From Mycolicibacter acidiphilus (GTDB lineage: Bacteria > Actinomycetota > Actinomycetes > Mycobacteriales > Mycobacteriaceae), in NCBI RefSeq assembly GCF_018455725.1, contig NZ_JAHCLR010000008.1, positions 1 through 64,000 on the forward strand: a stretch of 64,000 nt of DNA, read 5' to 3'. A program made the position numbers and the translations under genes. Shown here one piece after another: positions 36,397 through 44,317 of this stretch. The notes below the pieces were generated by a model, which saw only the letters and a program-made list of their open reading frames with translations, had not been told where the DNA came from and made no database searches. Position 1 is the first letter of the stretch; each line of letters starts with the position of its first letter.

Positions 36397-37074
36397 TCAC
36401 TCGCGTGAAGTCAGCAGCGAGCTCAGCGGTCGGAACGGCTGCAACCAAGCGCCCTGCTCCGGCAGTGAATCCAGGCTGATTCGCGGCAGCCGCTCCCGGA
36501 ACACACCGGGGATGTCTTCCAGGTCGACGAAGTCTAAGGTATCCGAGGCTAGCGCCCAGCTGGCATGTTCGCGAAATCCGAGCACTTGAACCGCTATGCC
36601 GGCCCCGCAGAGCTCCTCCAGCGGCTCACGGAACGCCTGCCCGTCGGCCGACGCCACCGCCACCGCCGCCAGCCCCTCACCGGCGCGGCGCGCGATGTGC
36701 TCGAGCATGTCGGAGTCGACGTCGCTGTCGTCGTCGATCTTCGGTTTGGCGAACACCGCGAAACCGACGTTGCGCAGCGCCTCCACCCAGGGCCGGACGA
36801 CGTCCGCGCTGCCCGGCGCGATGTTGGTGAAGACGGTGGCCTCGGGCTCGATCACCAGGTCGGGGTGCTGCGCGGAGATCTCGGCGGTGCGGTTCAGCAG
36901 CCACCGGCCCAGCGCGTCGAACCGGGGCCGCTCGACGCCGGTGGGCCGCCGGCCCAGGATCGCGCCCAGGCCCATGTCCAGGTTCGGGGCGTCCCACACC
37001 AGCAGCACGCGCCGCGCCTGCTCCGGGTTCGCCGTCCGGGCGGCCGGATCGGTCGGCAACTCGGTCGCGGTCAT
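36397..37074 (-). CDS. NYN-domain (PIN-like) putative RNase (Rv0207c type)
   Basis: 225 residues. The NYN fold is marked by VLLVWDAPNLDMGLG at about 23-37, in which the Asp and Asn are catalytic-type residues, then DDSDVDSDMLEHIAR and VASADGQAF, giving the acidic cluster of PIN-like nucleases. Metal-dependent RNA cleavage is likely but not shown. ATG at 37074 overlaps the trmB stop (ATGA), so it is coupled to a tRNA methyltransferase, which fits an RNA role. Confidence 0.87.
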   Translation of the reverse strand: MTATELPTDPAARTANPEQARRVLLVWDAPNLDMGLGAILGRRPTGVERPRFDALGRWLLNRTAEISAQHPDLVIEPEATVFTNIAPGSADVVRPWVEALRNVGFAVFAKPKIDDDSDVDSDMLEHIARRAGEGLAAVAVASADGQAFREPLEELCGAGIAVQVLGFREHASWALASDTLDFVDLEDIPGVFRERLPRISLDSLPEQGAWLQPFRPLSSLLTSRE

Positions 37075-37823
37075 CGCCGCACCCAGACGAATTCGTTGAT
37101 CGCGCTGCCGGCGTCGCGGCCCTTCGCCTCGTATTTGGTGGTGGGCCGCGCCACTGAGATCGGCAGGTCTTCGCCGTGCTCGACGCGGCGCAGCAGCGGC
37201 TCGGCATCGCCGACCTCGGCGATCTGCTCGGCGTAGTCGGCATGGTCGGTTGCGGCGTGCAGCACCCCGCCCGGCCGCAGCCGGTCGGCGATCATCGCCA
37301 GGGTGACCGGTTGCAGGAAGCGCCGCTTGTGGTGGCGTGCCTTCGGCCACGGGTCCGGGAAGAACACCCGCACCCCGGTCAGCGACGCCGGCCCGAACAG
37401 CTGGTCGAGCACGTCGTAGGCGTCACCGCGCACCAGCCGGATGTTGTCGACGCCGTCGCGCTCGATCGCGCAGAGCAGTTGCACCAGCCCGCGCTGGTAC
37501 ACCTCCACCGCCACCACGTCGAGGTCCGGCTCGTCCTTGGCCATCGCCAGCGTCGAGGTGCCCGAGCCGCAGCCGATCTCCAGCACCACCGGGGCGTCCC
37601 GGTGAAACCAGGCCCGGGTGTCCAGCGGTGCGAGCCGCTTGGTCGGATCGATCCGGGTGATGTCCATCCCCAGAACCGGCCAGAGCCGCTCCCAGCTGCG
37701 CTGCTGCCCGTCCGACAGCGCGGAGTGCCGATAGCGGACGCTGAAGTTGCGGGTGTGCAGCGGTCCGAGGACACCCGGATTCGACGGTGCATCGGCACCG
37801 TGCTGCGCATGCATGTCGTCCAT
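37071..37823 (-). CDS. trmB: tRNA (guanine-N7-)-methyltransferase
   Basis: Methylates G46 in tRNA using SAM. 250 residues: the SAM loop is EIGCGSGTSTLAMA, the ribose-binding acidic residue is in VAVEVYQRGL, and the catalytic region is FFPDPWPKARHHKRR with later TDHADYA and the ending FEAKGRD-like KYEAKGRD. The N-terminal 50 residues are extra and basic. Start ATG at 37823; an alternative ATG lies at 37814. The large open frame further upstream is a shadow of the divergent GTPase gene. Confidence 0.93.
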   Translation of the reverse strand: MDDMHAQHGADAPSNPGVLGPLHTRNFSVRYRHSALSDGQQRSWERLWPVLGMDITRIDPTKRLAPLDTRAWFHRDAPVVLEIGCGSGTSTLAMAKDEPDLDVVAVEVYQRGLVQLLCAIERDGVDNIRLVRGDAYDVLDQLFGPASLTGVRVFFPDPWPKARHHKRRFLQPVTLAMIADRLRPGGVLHAATDHADYAEQIAEVGDAEPLLRRVEHGEDLPISVARPTTKYEAKGRDAGSAINEFVWVRR

Positions 37824-37939
37824 GGTGGCCCATGAACGGCCCGACACCCACCTCGCGGTCGACATTGATACCCAACAGTTGCCTTCGGGCCTGGCGGGTG
37901 ACTCGCATCGGACCGGTGCAACTGACACCATGACTCCCG

Positions 37940-38662
37940 ATGTACGGACCTGATCGAGGCGTCCCGAGCGAGCCTTTCGTCGCCGACCTGCTCCGGCTGG
38001 CCGATGCGACGTCGGACCCGCGGCTGGCCGCGCTGGCGGCGAGGATCGCCGCCCCGGTGCGGGTGGCCGTCGGCGGGCGGCCCGGGGTGGGGCGGCGCAC
38101 GGTGGCGGCCGCGTTGCAGCGCGCCGGTGTGGCGGTCGCGGACGCGGACGCGGGTGTCGCCGTTCATGTCGTCGCCGAGGTCTGCAAGCCGGAGGACGTC
38201 GCGGCGGTGGCTGCCGCCACCCGGCCGACGCTGGTGGTGCTGAACAAGGCGGACCTGCCCGGTGGGGCGGACGCCGACGAGATCGCCCGTCGCCTCGGCA
38301 CGCCGGTCCAGCCGATGTCGGGCCTGGTGGGCAGTGGAGTCGGCCGCGTCGTCGAACGGCTGACGGACCTGGGCGCCGGGCTGCGGTATCGCCGGCTGAC
38401 CGAGACGATGACGCGGCTGGCGGCGCTGGCCGTCGAGAACCCCCGGCTCGCGGAGCTGCTGCACGGTGATGCGGCGGTGACGGCGTGCGCGGCCGCCGCC
38501 GCGGCGGTGGTGGACGCGCCCGGCCCGGCCGGCGATCTGGCCCGGGCGCGGCACTGGGACCGCCACCGCGTCGCGCCGCTGTCCGTGCTGCACCGCAGCT
38601 GCGCCGCCGACCTCGCCCGCGGGTCGCTGCGCCGCTGGGCGCGCACCCGGGAGTCGGCATGA
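37940..38662 (+). CDS. P-loop GTPase-like protein (Rv0209 type)
   Basis: 240 residues. A P-loop is visible at residues 45-54 (GGRPGVGRRT, with Arg in place of the usual Lys) and a guanine-specificity motif at 102-105 (NKAD). The rest is Ala-rich and helical. It is followed with 4-nt overlap (ATGA) by a dynamin-like protein, a pairing conserved in M. tuberculosis. Possibly two subunits of a bacterial dynamin-type membrane-remodelling machine. The Arg substitution raises doubt about normal GTP hydrolysis. Confidence 0.78.
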   Translation: MYGPDRGVPSEPFVADLLRLADATSDPRLAALAARIAAPVRVAVGGRPGVGRRTVAAALQRAGVAVADADAGVAVHVVAEVCKPEDVAAVAAATRPTLVVLNKADLPGGADADEIARRLGTPVQPMSGLVGSGVGRVVERLTDLGAGLRYRRLTETMTRLAALAVENPRLAELLHGDAAVTACAAAAAAVVDAPGPAGDLARARHWDRHRVAPLSVLHRSCAADLARGSLRRWARTRESA

Positions 38663-40110
38663 CCGACCCGGCCGCCGAAGTCGATGCGCTGATCACCGAG
38701 CTCGCCCCGGGCGCACGGTCGCCGGCGGTGCGCCGCTGCGACGTGATCCTGGTGACCGGGCCCTGGCTGGCCGGGGTCAGCGCGATGGCGGCGACGCTGC
38801 GTGAACGGCTGCCCGAGCGACTGGTGGCCGAGGCGACCGACCTGGCACCCGGCGAGGTGCCGGTCGCGGTGGTGTTCGTGGTGTCGGCCGCCGCGACGCT
38901 GACCGAATCAGACTGCGCGCTGCTGGTCGCCGCGGCCGCCCACACCGACCCGGTGATCGGGGTGCTGTCCAAGATCGACCTGCACCCGCAATGGGAGCAG
39001 CTGCTGCAGACCGACCGGGACATCCTCGCGGACTACGCGCCGCGGTACCGCGACATCGCGTGGGTGGGGGCCGCCGCAGCGCCCGAACACGCCGAACCCC
39101 TGGTGGACGACCTGGTTGCCGAGCTGACCAAGCTGCTCGACGACGCCGGCCTGGCACGCCGGAACCGCTTGCGGGCGTGGGAATTCCAGCTGACCACGGA
39201 CGTCGACCGGATCGACCGCGACGCCCGCGGCGCCGGCCGGCAGGCCCGGGTGACGCTGCTGCAGGAGCAGCGCGAGTCGGTGGTCCGGCAGCGCCGGCTG
39301 GCGAAATCCGAGCAGACCGTGGCACTGCGCAGCCGGATCTCCCAGGCGCGGGTGCAGTTGGCGCACTTCGCCCGCAAGCGCTGCAGCTCGGTGCGCGGCG
39401 AACTGGCCGAGGACGCCGCCGGCATGACCCGCCGGCGCCTGCCCGAGTTCGAGGCCTACGTGCGCGACCGGGTGGCCGAGGTCGTCGCCGAGGTGGATGA
39501 GGGCGTCACCGAGCATCTGGCCGACGTCGCCAAGGAGCTCGACCTGACCGAACAGCCGGCGCCGGAGCCGGGCACCCGGCCGGAGATCGACGTCGCCGAG
39601 CCGGAGTTGAAGTCGCGCCGGCTGGAGACCCAGCTGATGATGCTGCTGGGCGCCGGGTTCGGACTGGGGGTGGCGCTGACGCTGAGCCGGCTGTTCGCGC
39701 ACCTGGCGCCGGGGCTGACCGCGGTCGGTGCGGCGGTGTGCGCCGTCGTCGGGTTGGCGGTCACGGTGTGGATGGTCGGCATCCGCGGGCTGCTCCGCGA
39801 CCGTGCCGCGCTGGACCGCTGGGTCACCGAGGTGACCTCGGCGCTGCGGTCGGCGATGGAGGAGCTGGTCGCGCTGCGGGTGCTGGCCGCCGAACCGGCG
39901 CTGACGGCTGAGTTGGCCGAACGCACCGAAGCCGCCGGCGCCCAGGCCGCCGATCGGGTCGCCGTCATAGACCGTGAGCTGCACGAACACGCCGCGGCGA
40001 CGGCGCGCGCCGCCGCGGTGCGGGACCGGCAGCTGCCGGCGTTACGGGAGGCGCTGCAGGCGGTGCGGTCGGAATTGGGTGAGCCGAACATCGAACGTAC
40101 TGGTGAGTAA
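38659..40110 (+). CDS. Dynamin-like membrane protein with degenerate GTPase domain (Rv0210 type)
   Basis: 483 residues. N-terminal domain (1-180) is GTPase-like, but its P-loop position reads TGPWLAGVS without the Lys, and the specificity motif is SKID. Residues 180-310 are Arg/Glu-rich helices resembling a dynamin stalk. Two hydrophobic helices lie at about 325-375 and a coiled-coil region follows to the end. This architecture suits a dynamin-like protein working with its upstream GTPase partner. Function in the cell is unknown. Confidence 0.78.
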   Translation: MTDPAAEVDALITELAPGARSPAVRRCDVILVTGPWLAGVSAMAATLRERLPERLVAEATDLAPGEVPVAVVFVVSAAATLTESDCALLVAAAAHTDPVIGVLSKIDLHPQWEQLLQTDRDILADYAPRYRDIAWVGAAAAPEHAEPLVDDLVAELTKLLDDAGLARRNRLRAWEFQLTTDVDRIDRDARGAGRQARVTLLQEQRESVVRQRRLAKSEQTVALRSRISQARVQLAHFARKRCSSVRGELAEDAAGMTRRRLPEFEAYVRDRVAEVVAEVDEGVTEHLADVAKELDLTEQPAPEPGTRPEIDVAEPELKSRRLETQLMMLLGAGFGLGVALTLSRLFAHLAPGLTAVGAAVCAVVGLAVTVWMVGIRGLLRDRAALDRWVTEVTSALRSAMEELVALRVLAAEPALTAELAERTEAAGAQAADRVAVIDRELHEHAAATARAAAVRDRQLPALREALQAVRSELGEPNIERTGE

Positions 40111-40236
40111 CTATTCTGTGGCCGATCGCACCGGCTCCCCGTTTGGCGGCCCGCATAGGATTCGCGCTAATCTCTATCGAATAAGGAATGCATAAGGCGG
40201 GGTAGGGCCCGCGGCGAATCGTTACAGGAGAGCTCA

Positions 40237-42057
40237 GTGACCTCAGCGACCATTCCCGGTCTGGACACCGCACCGACGAAACACAAGGCGCTGCTCGCCT
40301 GGGTCCAGGAGGTCGCCGAGCTCACCCAGCCCGACCGGGTCGAGTGGTCAGACGGTTCGCAGGCCGAGTGGGACCGGCTGATGGGCGAGCTGGTCACCGC
40401 CGGCAGCGCGGTCAAGCTCGACGAGGCCAAGCGGCCCAACTCCTACCTGGTGCTCTCCGACCCGGCGGACGTCGCGCGCGTCGAATCCCGCACGTTCATC
40501 TGCAGCGAGACCCCCGAGGGCGCCGGCCCGACGAACAACTGGACGGACCCGATCGAGATGCGGGCGACCATGACCGAGCTGTACCGCGGCTGCATGCGCG
40601 GGCGCACCATGTACGTCATCCCGTTCTGCATGGGCCCGCTCGGCGCCGAGGACCCGAAGCTGGGCATCGAGATCACCGACTCGCCGTATGTGGTGACCTC
40701 GATGCGGATCATGACCCGGATGGGCACCGCCGCGCTGGAGAAGATCGGCGAGGACGGCACGTTCGTCAAGGGCCTGCACTCGGTCGGCGCCCCGCTTGAG
40801 CCCGGTCAGGCCGACGTGCCGTGGCCGTGCAACACCGAGAAGTTCATCACGCACTTCCCGGAGAGCCGCGAGATCTGGAGCTACGGTTCGGGTTACGGCG
40901 GCAACGCGCTGCTGGGCAAGAAGTGCTACGCGCTGCGGATCGCCTCGGCGATGGCCCATGACGAGGGCTGGCTGGCCGAGCACATGCTGATCCTCAAGCT
41001 GATCTCCCCGGAGAACAAGGCCTACTACGTGGCGGCGGCGTTCCCGTCGGCGTGTGGCAAGACCAACCTGGCGATGATCCAGCCGACCATCCCCGGCTGG
41101 CGCGCCGAGACGCTCGGTGACGACATCGCCTGGATGCGGTTCGGCAAGGACGGCCGGCTGTATGCGGTGAACCCGGAGGCCGGGTTCTTCGGCGTCGCGC
41201 CGGGCACCTCGAACAGCTCGAACCCGAACGCGATGAAGACCCTCGAGGCCGGCAACACCATCTACACCAACGTCGGGCACACCGACGACAACGACATCTG
41301 GTGGGAGGGCATCGACGGGGACGTCCCCGGCCACCTGATCGACTGGAAGGGCAACGACTGGTCGTCGGCGTCGGAAACCCCTGCCGCGCACCCGAACTCG
41401 CGGTATTGCACCCCGATGTCGCAGTGCCCGATCCTGGCCCCGGAGTGGGACGACCCGGCCGGTGTGCCGATCTCGGCGATCCTGTTCGGTGCCCGCCGCA
41501 AGACGACGGTGCCGCTGGTCAGCCAGGCCCGCGACTGGCAGCACGGCGTGTTCATCGGCGCCACGATGGGCTCCGAGCAGACCGCCGCCGCGGAAGGCAC
41601 CGTCGGCGCGGTGCGCCGCGACCCGATGGCGATGCTGCCGTTCATCGGTTACAACGCCGGTGACTACATGGCGCACTGGATCGACCTGGGCAAGAACGCC
41701 GATGCGTCGAAGCTGCCGAAGGTGTTCTTCGTCAACTGGTTCCGTCGCGGTGAGGGCGGCAAGTTCCTGTGGCCGGGCTTCGGGGAGAACTCCCGGGTGC
41801 TCAAGTGGGTCATCGACCGGGTCGAGGGGGTCGGTGCCGGGCAGGAGACCGCGATCGGCACCGTGCCGCACGCCTCGGATCTGGAGTTGACCGGGTTGGA
41901 CGTGGACGCCGCGGATGTGGATGCCGCGCTGGCGGTTGACGCCGACGAGTGGCGTGCTGAGTTGCCGCTGATCGAGGAGTGGTTCGACTTCATCGGCGAC
42001 AAGCTGCCCACCGGCCTGCGCGACGAGTTCGACGCCCTCAAGCAGCGCCTGGGCTAA
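40237..42057 (+). CDS. pckA: GTP-dependent phosphoenolpyruvate carboxykinase
   Basis: Converts oxaloacetate and GTP to PEP, CO2 and GDP; the first step of gluconeogenesis, needed for growth on fatty acids. 606 residues, standard for the GTP class. The nucleotide loop is PSACGKTN with the reactive Cys; other conserved blocks are [12 protein letters not shown] and the guanine-binding FFVNWFRRG. Start GTG at 40237 with CAGGAG 6 nt upstream. The 126 bp before it are AT-rich and probably hold the promoter. A palindromic element follows. Confidence 0.97.
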   Translation: MTSATIPGLDTAPTKHKALLAWVQEVAELTQPDRVEWSDGSQAEWDRLMGELVTAGSAVKLDEAKRPNSYLVLSDPADVARVESRTFICSETPEGAGPTNNWTDPIEMRATMTELYRGCMRGRTMYVIPFCMGPLGAEDPKLGIEITDSPYVVTSMRIMTRMGTAALEKIGEDGTFVKGLHSVGAPLEPGQADVPWPCNTEKFITHFPESREIWSYGSGYGGNALLGKKCYALRIASAMAHDEGWLAEHMLILKLISPENKAYYVAAAFPSACGKTNLAMIQPTIPGWRAETLGDDIAWMRFGKDGRLYAVNPEAGFFGVAPGTSNSSNPNAMKTLEAGNTIYTNVGHTDDNDIWWEGIDGDVPGHLIDWKGNDWSSASETPAAHPNSRYCTPMSQCPILAPEWDDPAGVPISAILFGARRKTTVPLVSQARDWQHGVFIGATMGSEQTAAAEGTVGAVRRDPMAMLPFIGYNAGDYMAHWIDLGKNADASKLPKVFFVNWFRRGEGGKFLWPGFGENSRVLKWVIDRVEGVGAGQETAIGTVPHASDLELTGLDVDAADVDAALAVDADEWRAELPLIEEWFDFIGDKLPTGLRDEFDALKQRLG

Positions 42058-42065
42058 CCCCTTCT

Positions 42066-42132
42066 CGCGCGACCGTGCGGAGTTCTCCGGCATTTCCCCA
42101 GTTCGGGGCGGACAATTCTGCACGGTCGCGCG
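42066..42132. repeat. Dispersed palindromic element, copy B
   Basis: Perfect 13-bp arms CGCGCGACCGTGC (42066-42078) and GCACGGTCGCGCG (42120-42132). Read on the minus strand, the inside contains CTGGGGAAATGCCGG, identical to the centre of the copy at 17382-17444. It lies 8 nt past the pckA stop, between convergent genes. Confidence 0.8.
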
Positions 42133-42192
42133 GTGGGCATACCTTCGTGCTATGTCGGGCTGGAATGATGGGCGCGTACGCAGTGCCCGCTC

Positions 42193-43515
42193 TCATCGCC
42201 CCGCCTGAAGCCCTCGACGCCCGGCACTGAGCCGGCGCTGGCGCACGGTGCGGTAGATCTGGTCCTTGGCGGCGGTCCCGGCCTCGCGCAGCGTCGCGCC
42301 CGCCAGGTCCGGCCGGTCGCGCAGCGTGCGGACTGCGGCCCTGATCAGCCGTCCGGGGGTGAAAAGCAGCGCCGGGTCGAGGTCGTGGTTGATCACGCGC
42401 AGGAACTTCGCCGTGGCCACCGGGTCGGCAGCGATGTCGCGCAGCACCGCGGTGATCACCCGCGGCGAGGGGCCGGGCGCGCCCATGTCGGCCGCGAGCC
42501 AGTACATCGCGTAGGCATCACGGTCGCGCCACCGCCACCAATCGTCCAGGTGCGCGTCCAGATCGGCCCCGGCCGCCACACCGGCGCCGACGGCGTCGGC
42601 CAGCTTCGCCGACTGGCGCAGCGCATCCGAAATGCCCTGGCCGGGACTGGGATCCTTGAAATGCCCGGCATCGCCGACCAGCACCCAGCCCGGGCCGGCG
42701 CTGACCCGGAAATACCCGTGCCAATTGGTCACCACCCGGACCGGGCCGACCCGTTGGGCGCCGTCGAGCAGGCCCGCCAACTCCGGCCACCGGGCCAGTT
42801 CGTCGGTGAAGCGGATCTCCCGGTCGGGGAGGAACGATTCCCGGTGCGCCAGGTCGACCGTCACCGCGGCCATGAACAGCCCGCCGTCAGCCGGGGCGGC
42901 CAGGAAGGCGTGGTCGCCGAGCCGCCCCAGCCGGATGCGCCCGTCCCGGCCGGCGCCGCTGAAGTAGGCCCAGGCGAAGAATCGCCCCGCCGGAGTGGTC
43001 AGGTATTCGGCAGCCCCAACGGATTCCGCGACGGTCGAGTGCCGGCCATCCGCGCCGACCACCAGGCGCGCCGAGATCGGACCAGCGTCGGTCTGCACGC
43101 CGGTCACCCGGCCGGTCGCGTCACGGTCCAACCCATTGACCCGGCAGCAGGTCCGGACATCGGCCCCGGCGGCGGCAGCCGCGTCGACCAGCAGAACGTC
43201 CAGGGTTGAACGGCGCACGCACAGGCCTGGCACGGGGTAGTCCGCCGGATCAAGCCGAGCGTCGATCCGCACATCCTCGTTGACCAGGGTCACCCGGTCC
43301 AGCGGCACCGCGCCCGCTGCGAGGGCGGCGTCGAACACCCCGAGATCGGCGAGGATCTGCGCGCCGCTGGGCTGGATGACGTGCGTCGAAGGTGTGTCGC
43401 TGGGGAAGTGCGCCCGGTCCAGCAGGCACACGCCTAAACCCTTGCGCGCCAGTATGGTTGCCAGCGGTGCGCCGGCGCAGCGGGCACCGACGATGGCGAC
43501 GTCGAACTGTGTCAT
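42193..43515 (-). CDS. FAD-dependent monooxygenase/geranylgeranyl reductase-like
   Basis: 440 residues. FAD binding at the N-terminus (VAIVGARCAGAPLA), the GD-type motif GADGRHS, and the C-terminal FAD motif VGDAGHFKDPSPGQG identify the PHBH/GG-reductase group. Substrate unknown; an aromatic or lipid is plausible. The ATG at 43515 is divergent from a TetR gene, and two related operator-like repeats fill the 87-bp gap, so the TetR protein probably controls this enzyme. The gene is not part of the conserved order around M. tuberculosis pckA. Confidence 0.87.
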   Translation of the reverse strand: MTQFDVAIVGARCAGAPLATILARKGLGVCLLDRAHFPSDTPSTHVIQPSGAQILADLGVFDAALAAGAVPLDRVTLVNEDVRIDARLDPADYPVPGLCVRRSTLDVLLVDAAAAAGADVRTCCRVNGLDRDATGRVTGVQTDAGPISARLVVGADGRHSTVAESVGAAEYLTTPAGRFFAWAYFSGAGRDGRIRLGRLGDHAFLAAPADGGLFMAAVTVDLAHRESFLPDREIRFTDELARWPELAGLLDGAQRVGPVRVVTNWHGYFRVSAGPGWVLVGDAGHFKDPSPGQGISDALRQSAKLADAVGAGVAAGADLDAHLDDWWRWRDRDAYAMYWLAADMGAPGPSPRVITAVLRDIAADPVATAKFLRVINHDLDPALLFTPGRLIRAAVRTLRDRPDLAGATLREAGTAAKDQIYRTVRQRRLSAGRRGLQAGR

Positions 43516-43531
43516 CCCAGCCCTCCCGAGA

Positions 43532-43548
43532 ACTTACCGTTGGCAAGT
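43532..43548. promoter_or_regulatory. TetR operator candidate 1
   Basis: ACTTACC-GTT-GGCAAGT, an inverted repeat with 6 of 7 pairs, 16 nt upstream of the flavoprotein start and preceded by GAGA. It resembles operators of TetR proteins encoded next to their target. Confidence 0.65.
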
Positions 43549-43565
43549 CTGCCTGATCGCAGAGA

Positions 43566-43582
43566 ACTTATCAATGGTCAGA
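43566..43582. promoter_or_regulatory. TetR operator candidate 2
   Basis: ACTTATCAATGGTCAGA, preceded by GAGA like site 1 and sharing ACTTAYC and TGG in the same positions. It is a more diverged copy, 34 bp downstream of site 1, 20 nt upstream of the tetR start. Confidence 0.5.
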
Positions 43583-43602
43583 TCGAGCGGTACAGTGCCC
43601 GT

Positions 43603-44217
43603 ATGACCGAGTCGACGCGCCCGTACCACCACGGTGACCTGGTCCGCGCGGCGATCGACGGCGCGGTCGACGAGGTGGTCGGCGTTGGCGTCGCGGCGGT
43701 GAGCATGCGCCGCGTCGCCCGCCGTGCCGGGGTGTCACACGCCGCATTGGCGTATCAGTTCGGGGACAAGACCGGGCTGTTCACCGCCGTCGCCGCCGAG
43801 GGGTACCGGTTGTTCGCCGAGTTCGTCGGCACGGTGGCCGAGGAGGCCGGGACCGCCGGCTTCCTGGCGGGGGGGCGGGCCTACGTGCAGTTCGCGCTGG
43901 CCCACCCCGGCCACTTCGAGGTGATGTTCCGGCCCCATCTGTACCGCGCCGATGACGCGGACCTCACCGTCGCGCGCGACGCCGCATTCGCCGTCCTCTA
44001 CGGCAGTGCCCGCACCAGCCTGGCCGCGCACCGGCAGGCGGATGCCAGCGACGATGACGTCCTAGGTCTCGCGATGGCGGGATGGTCGCTGTCGCACGGC
44101 TTCGCGACGTTGCTGCTCGGCGGGAACCTGCCCGATCGCATCCAGCAGGATCCCGGCGCCGCCGCCGCTCTACTCGTCAAAGGCGCCTTCATGCTCGGCG
44201 AACTCCAGCCACGTTGA
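43603..44217 (+). CDS. TetR-family transcriptional regulator
   Basis: 204 residues. HTH at about residues 25-60: VGVAAVSMRRVARRAGVSHA, then LAYQFGDKTGLF. The C-terminal domain (about 80-190) is of the WHG/TetR_C type with FLAGGRAYVQFALAHPGHFEVMFRP. ATG at 43603; the frame can extend upstream but would cross the operator sites. Divergently arranged with the flavoprotein gene, which is the likely regulated target along with itself. Confidence 0.88.
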   Translation: MTESTRPYHHGDLVRAAIDGAVDEVVGVGVAAVSMRRVARRAGVSHAALAYQFGDKTGLFTAVAAEGYRLFAEFVGTVAEEAGTAGFLAGGRAYVQFALAHPGHFEVMFRPHLYRADDADLTVARDAAFAVLYGSARTSLAAHRQADASDDDVLGLAMAGWSLSHGFATLLLGGNLPDRIQQDPGAAAALLVKGAFMLGELQPR

Positions 44218-44226
44218 CCCGGGAGT

Positions 44227-44278
44227 TCTGCAACCCACGGCTTAGGATGTCTGCAACCCACGGCCTACGCCTAGGATG
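44227..44278. repeat. Two-copy tandem repeat
   Basis: Two consecutive units starting TCTGCAACCCACGGC and ending TAGGATG: 44227-44249 (23 nt) and 44250-44278 (29 nt, with a 6-nt insertion). It lies 9 nt past the tetR stop and 40 nt past the end of the convergent fusion gene. No coding or known site assignment. Confidence 0.7.
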
Positions 44279-44317
44279 ATTGCTTGTGGACACTGCGGCG
44301 GCAATCGGCCGGGCTGA

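Noticed and set aside
37824-39023. Upstream extension of the trmB frame
   Set aside because: Low-complexity and antisense to the GTPase genes; homologous part starts at about 37823.
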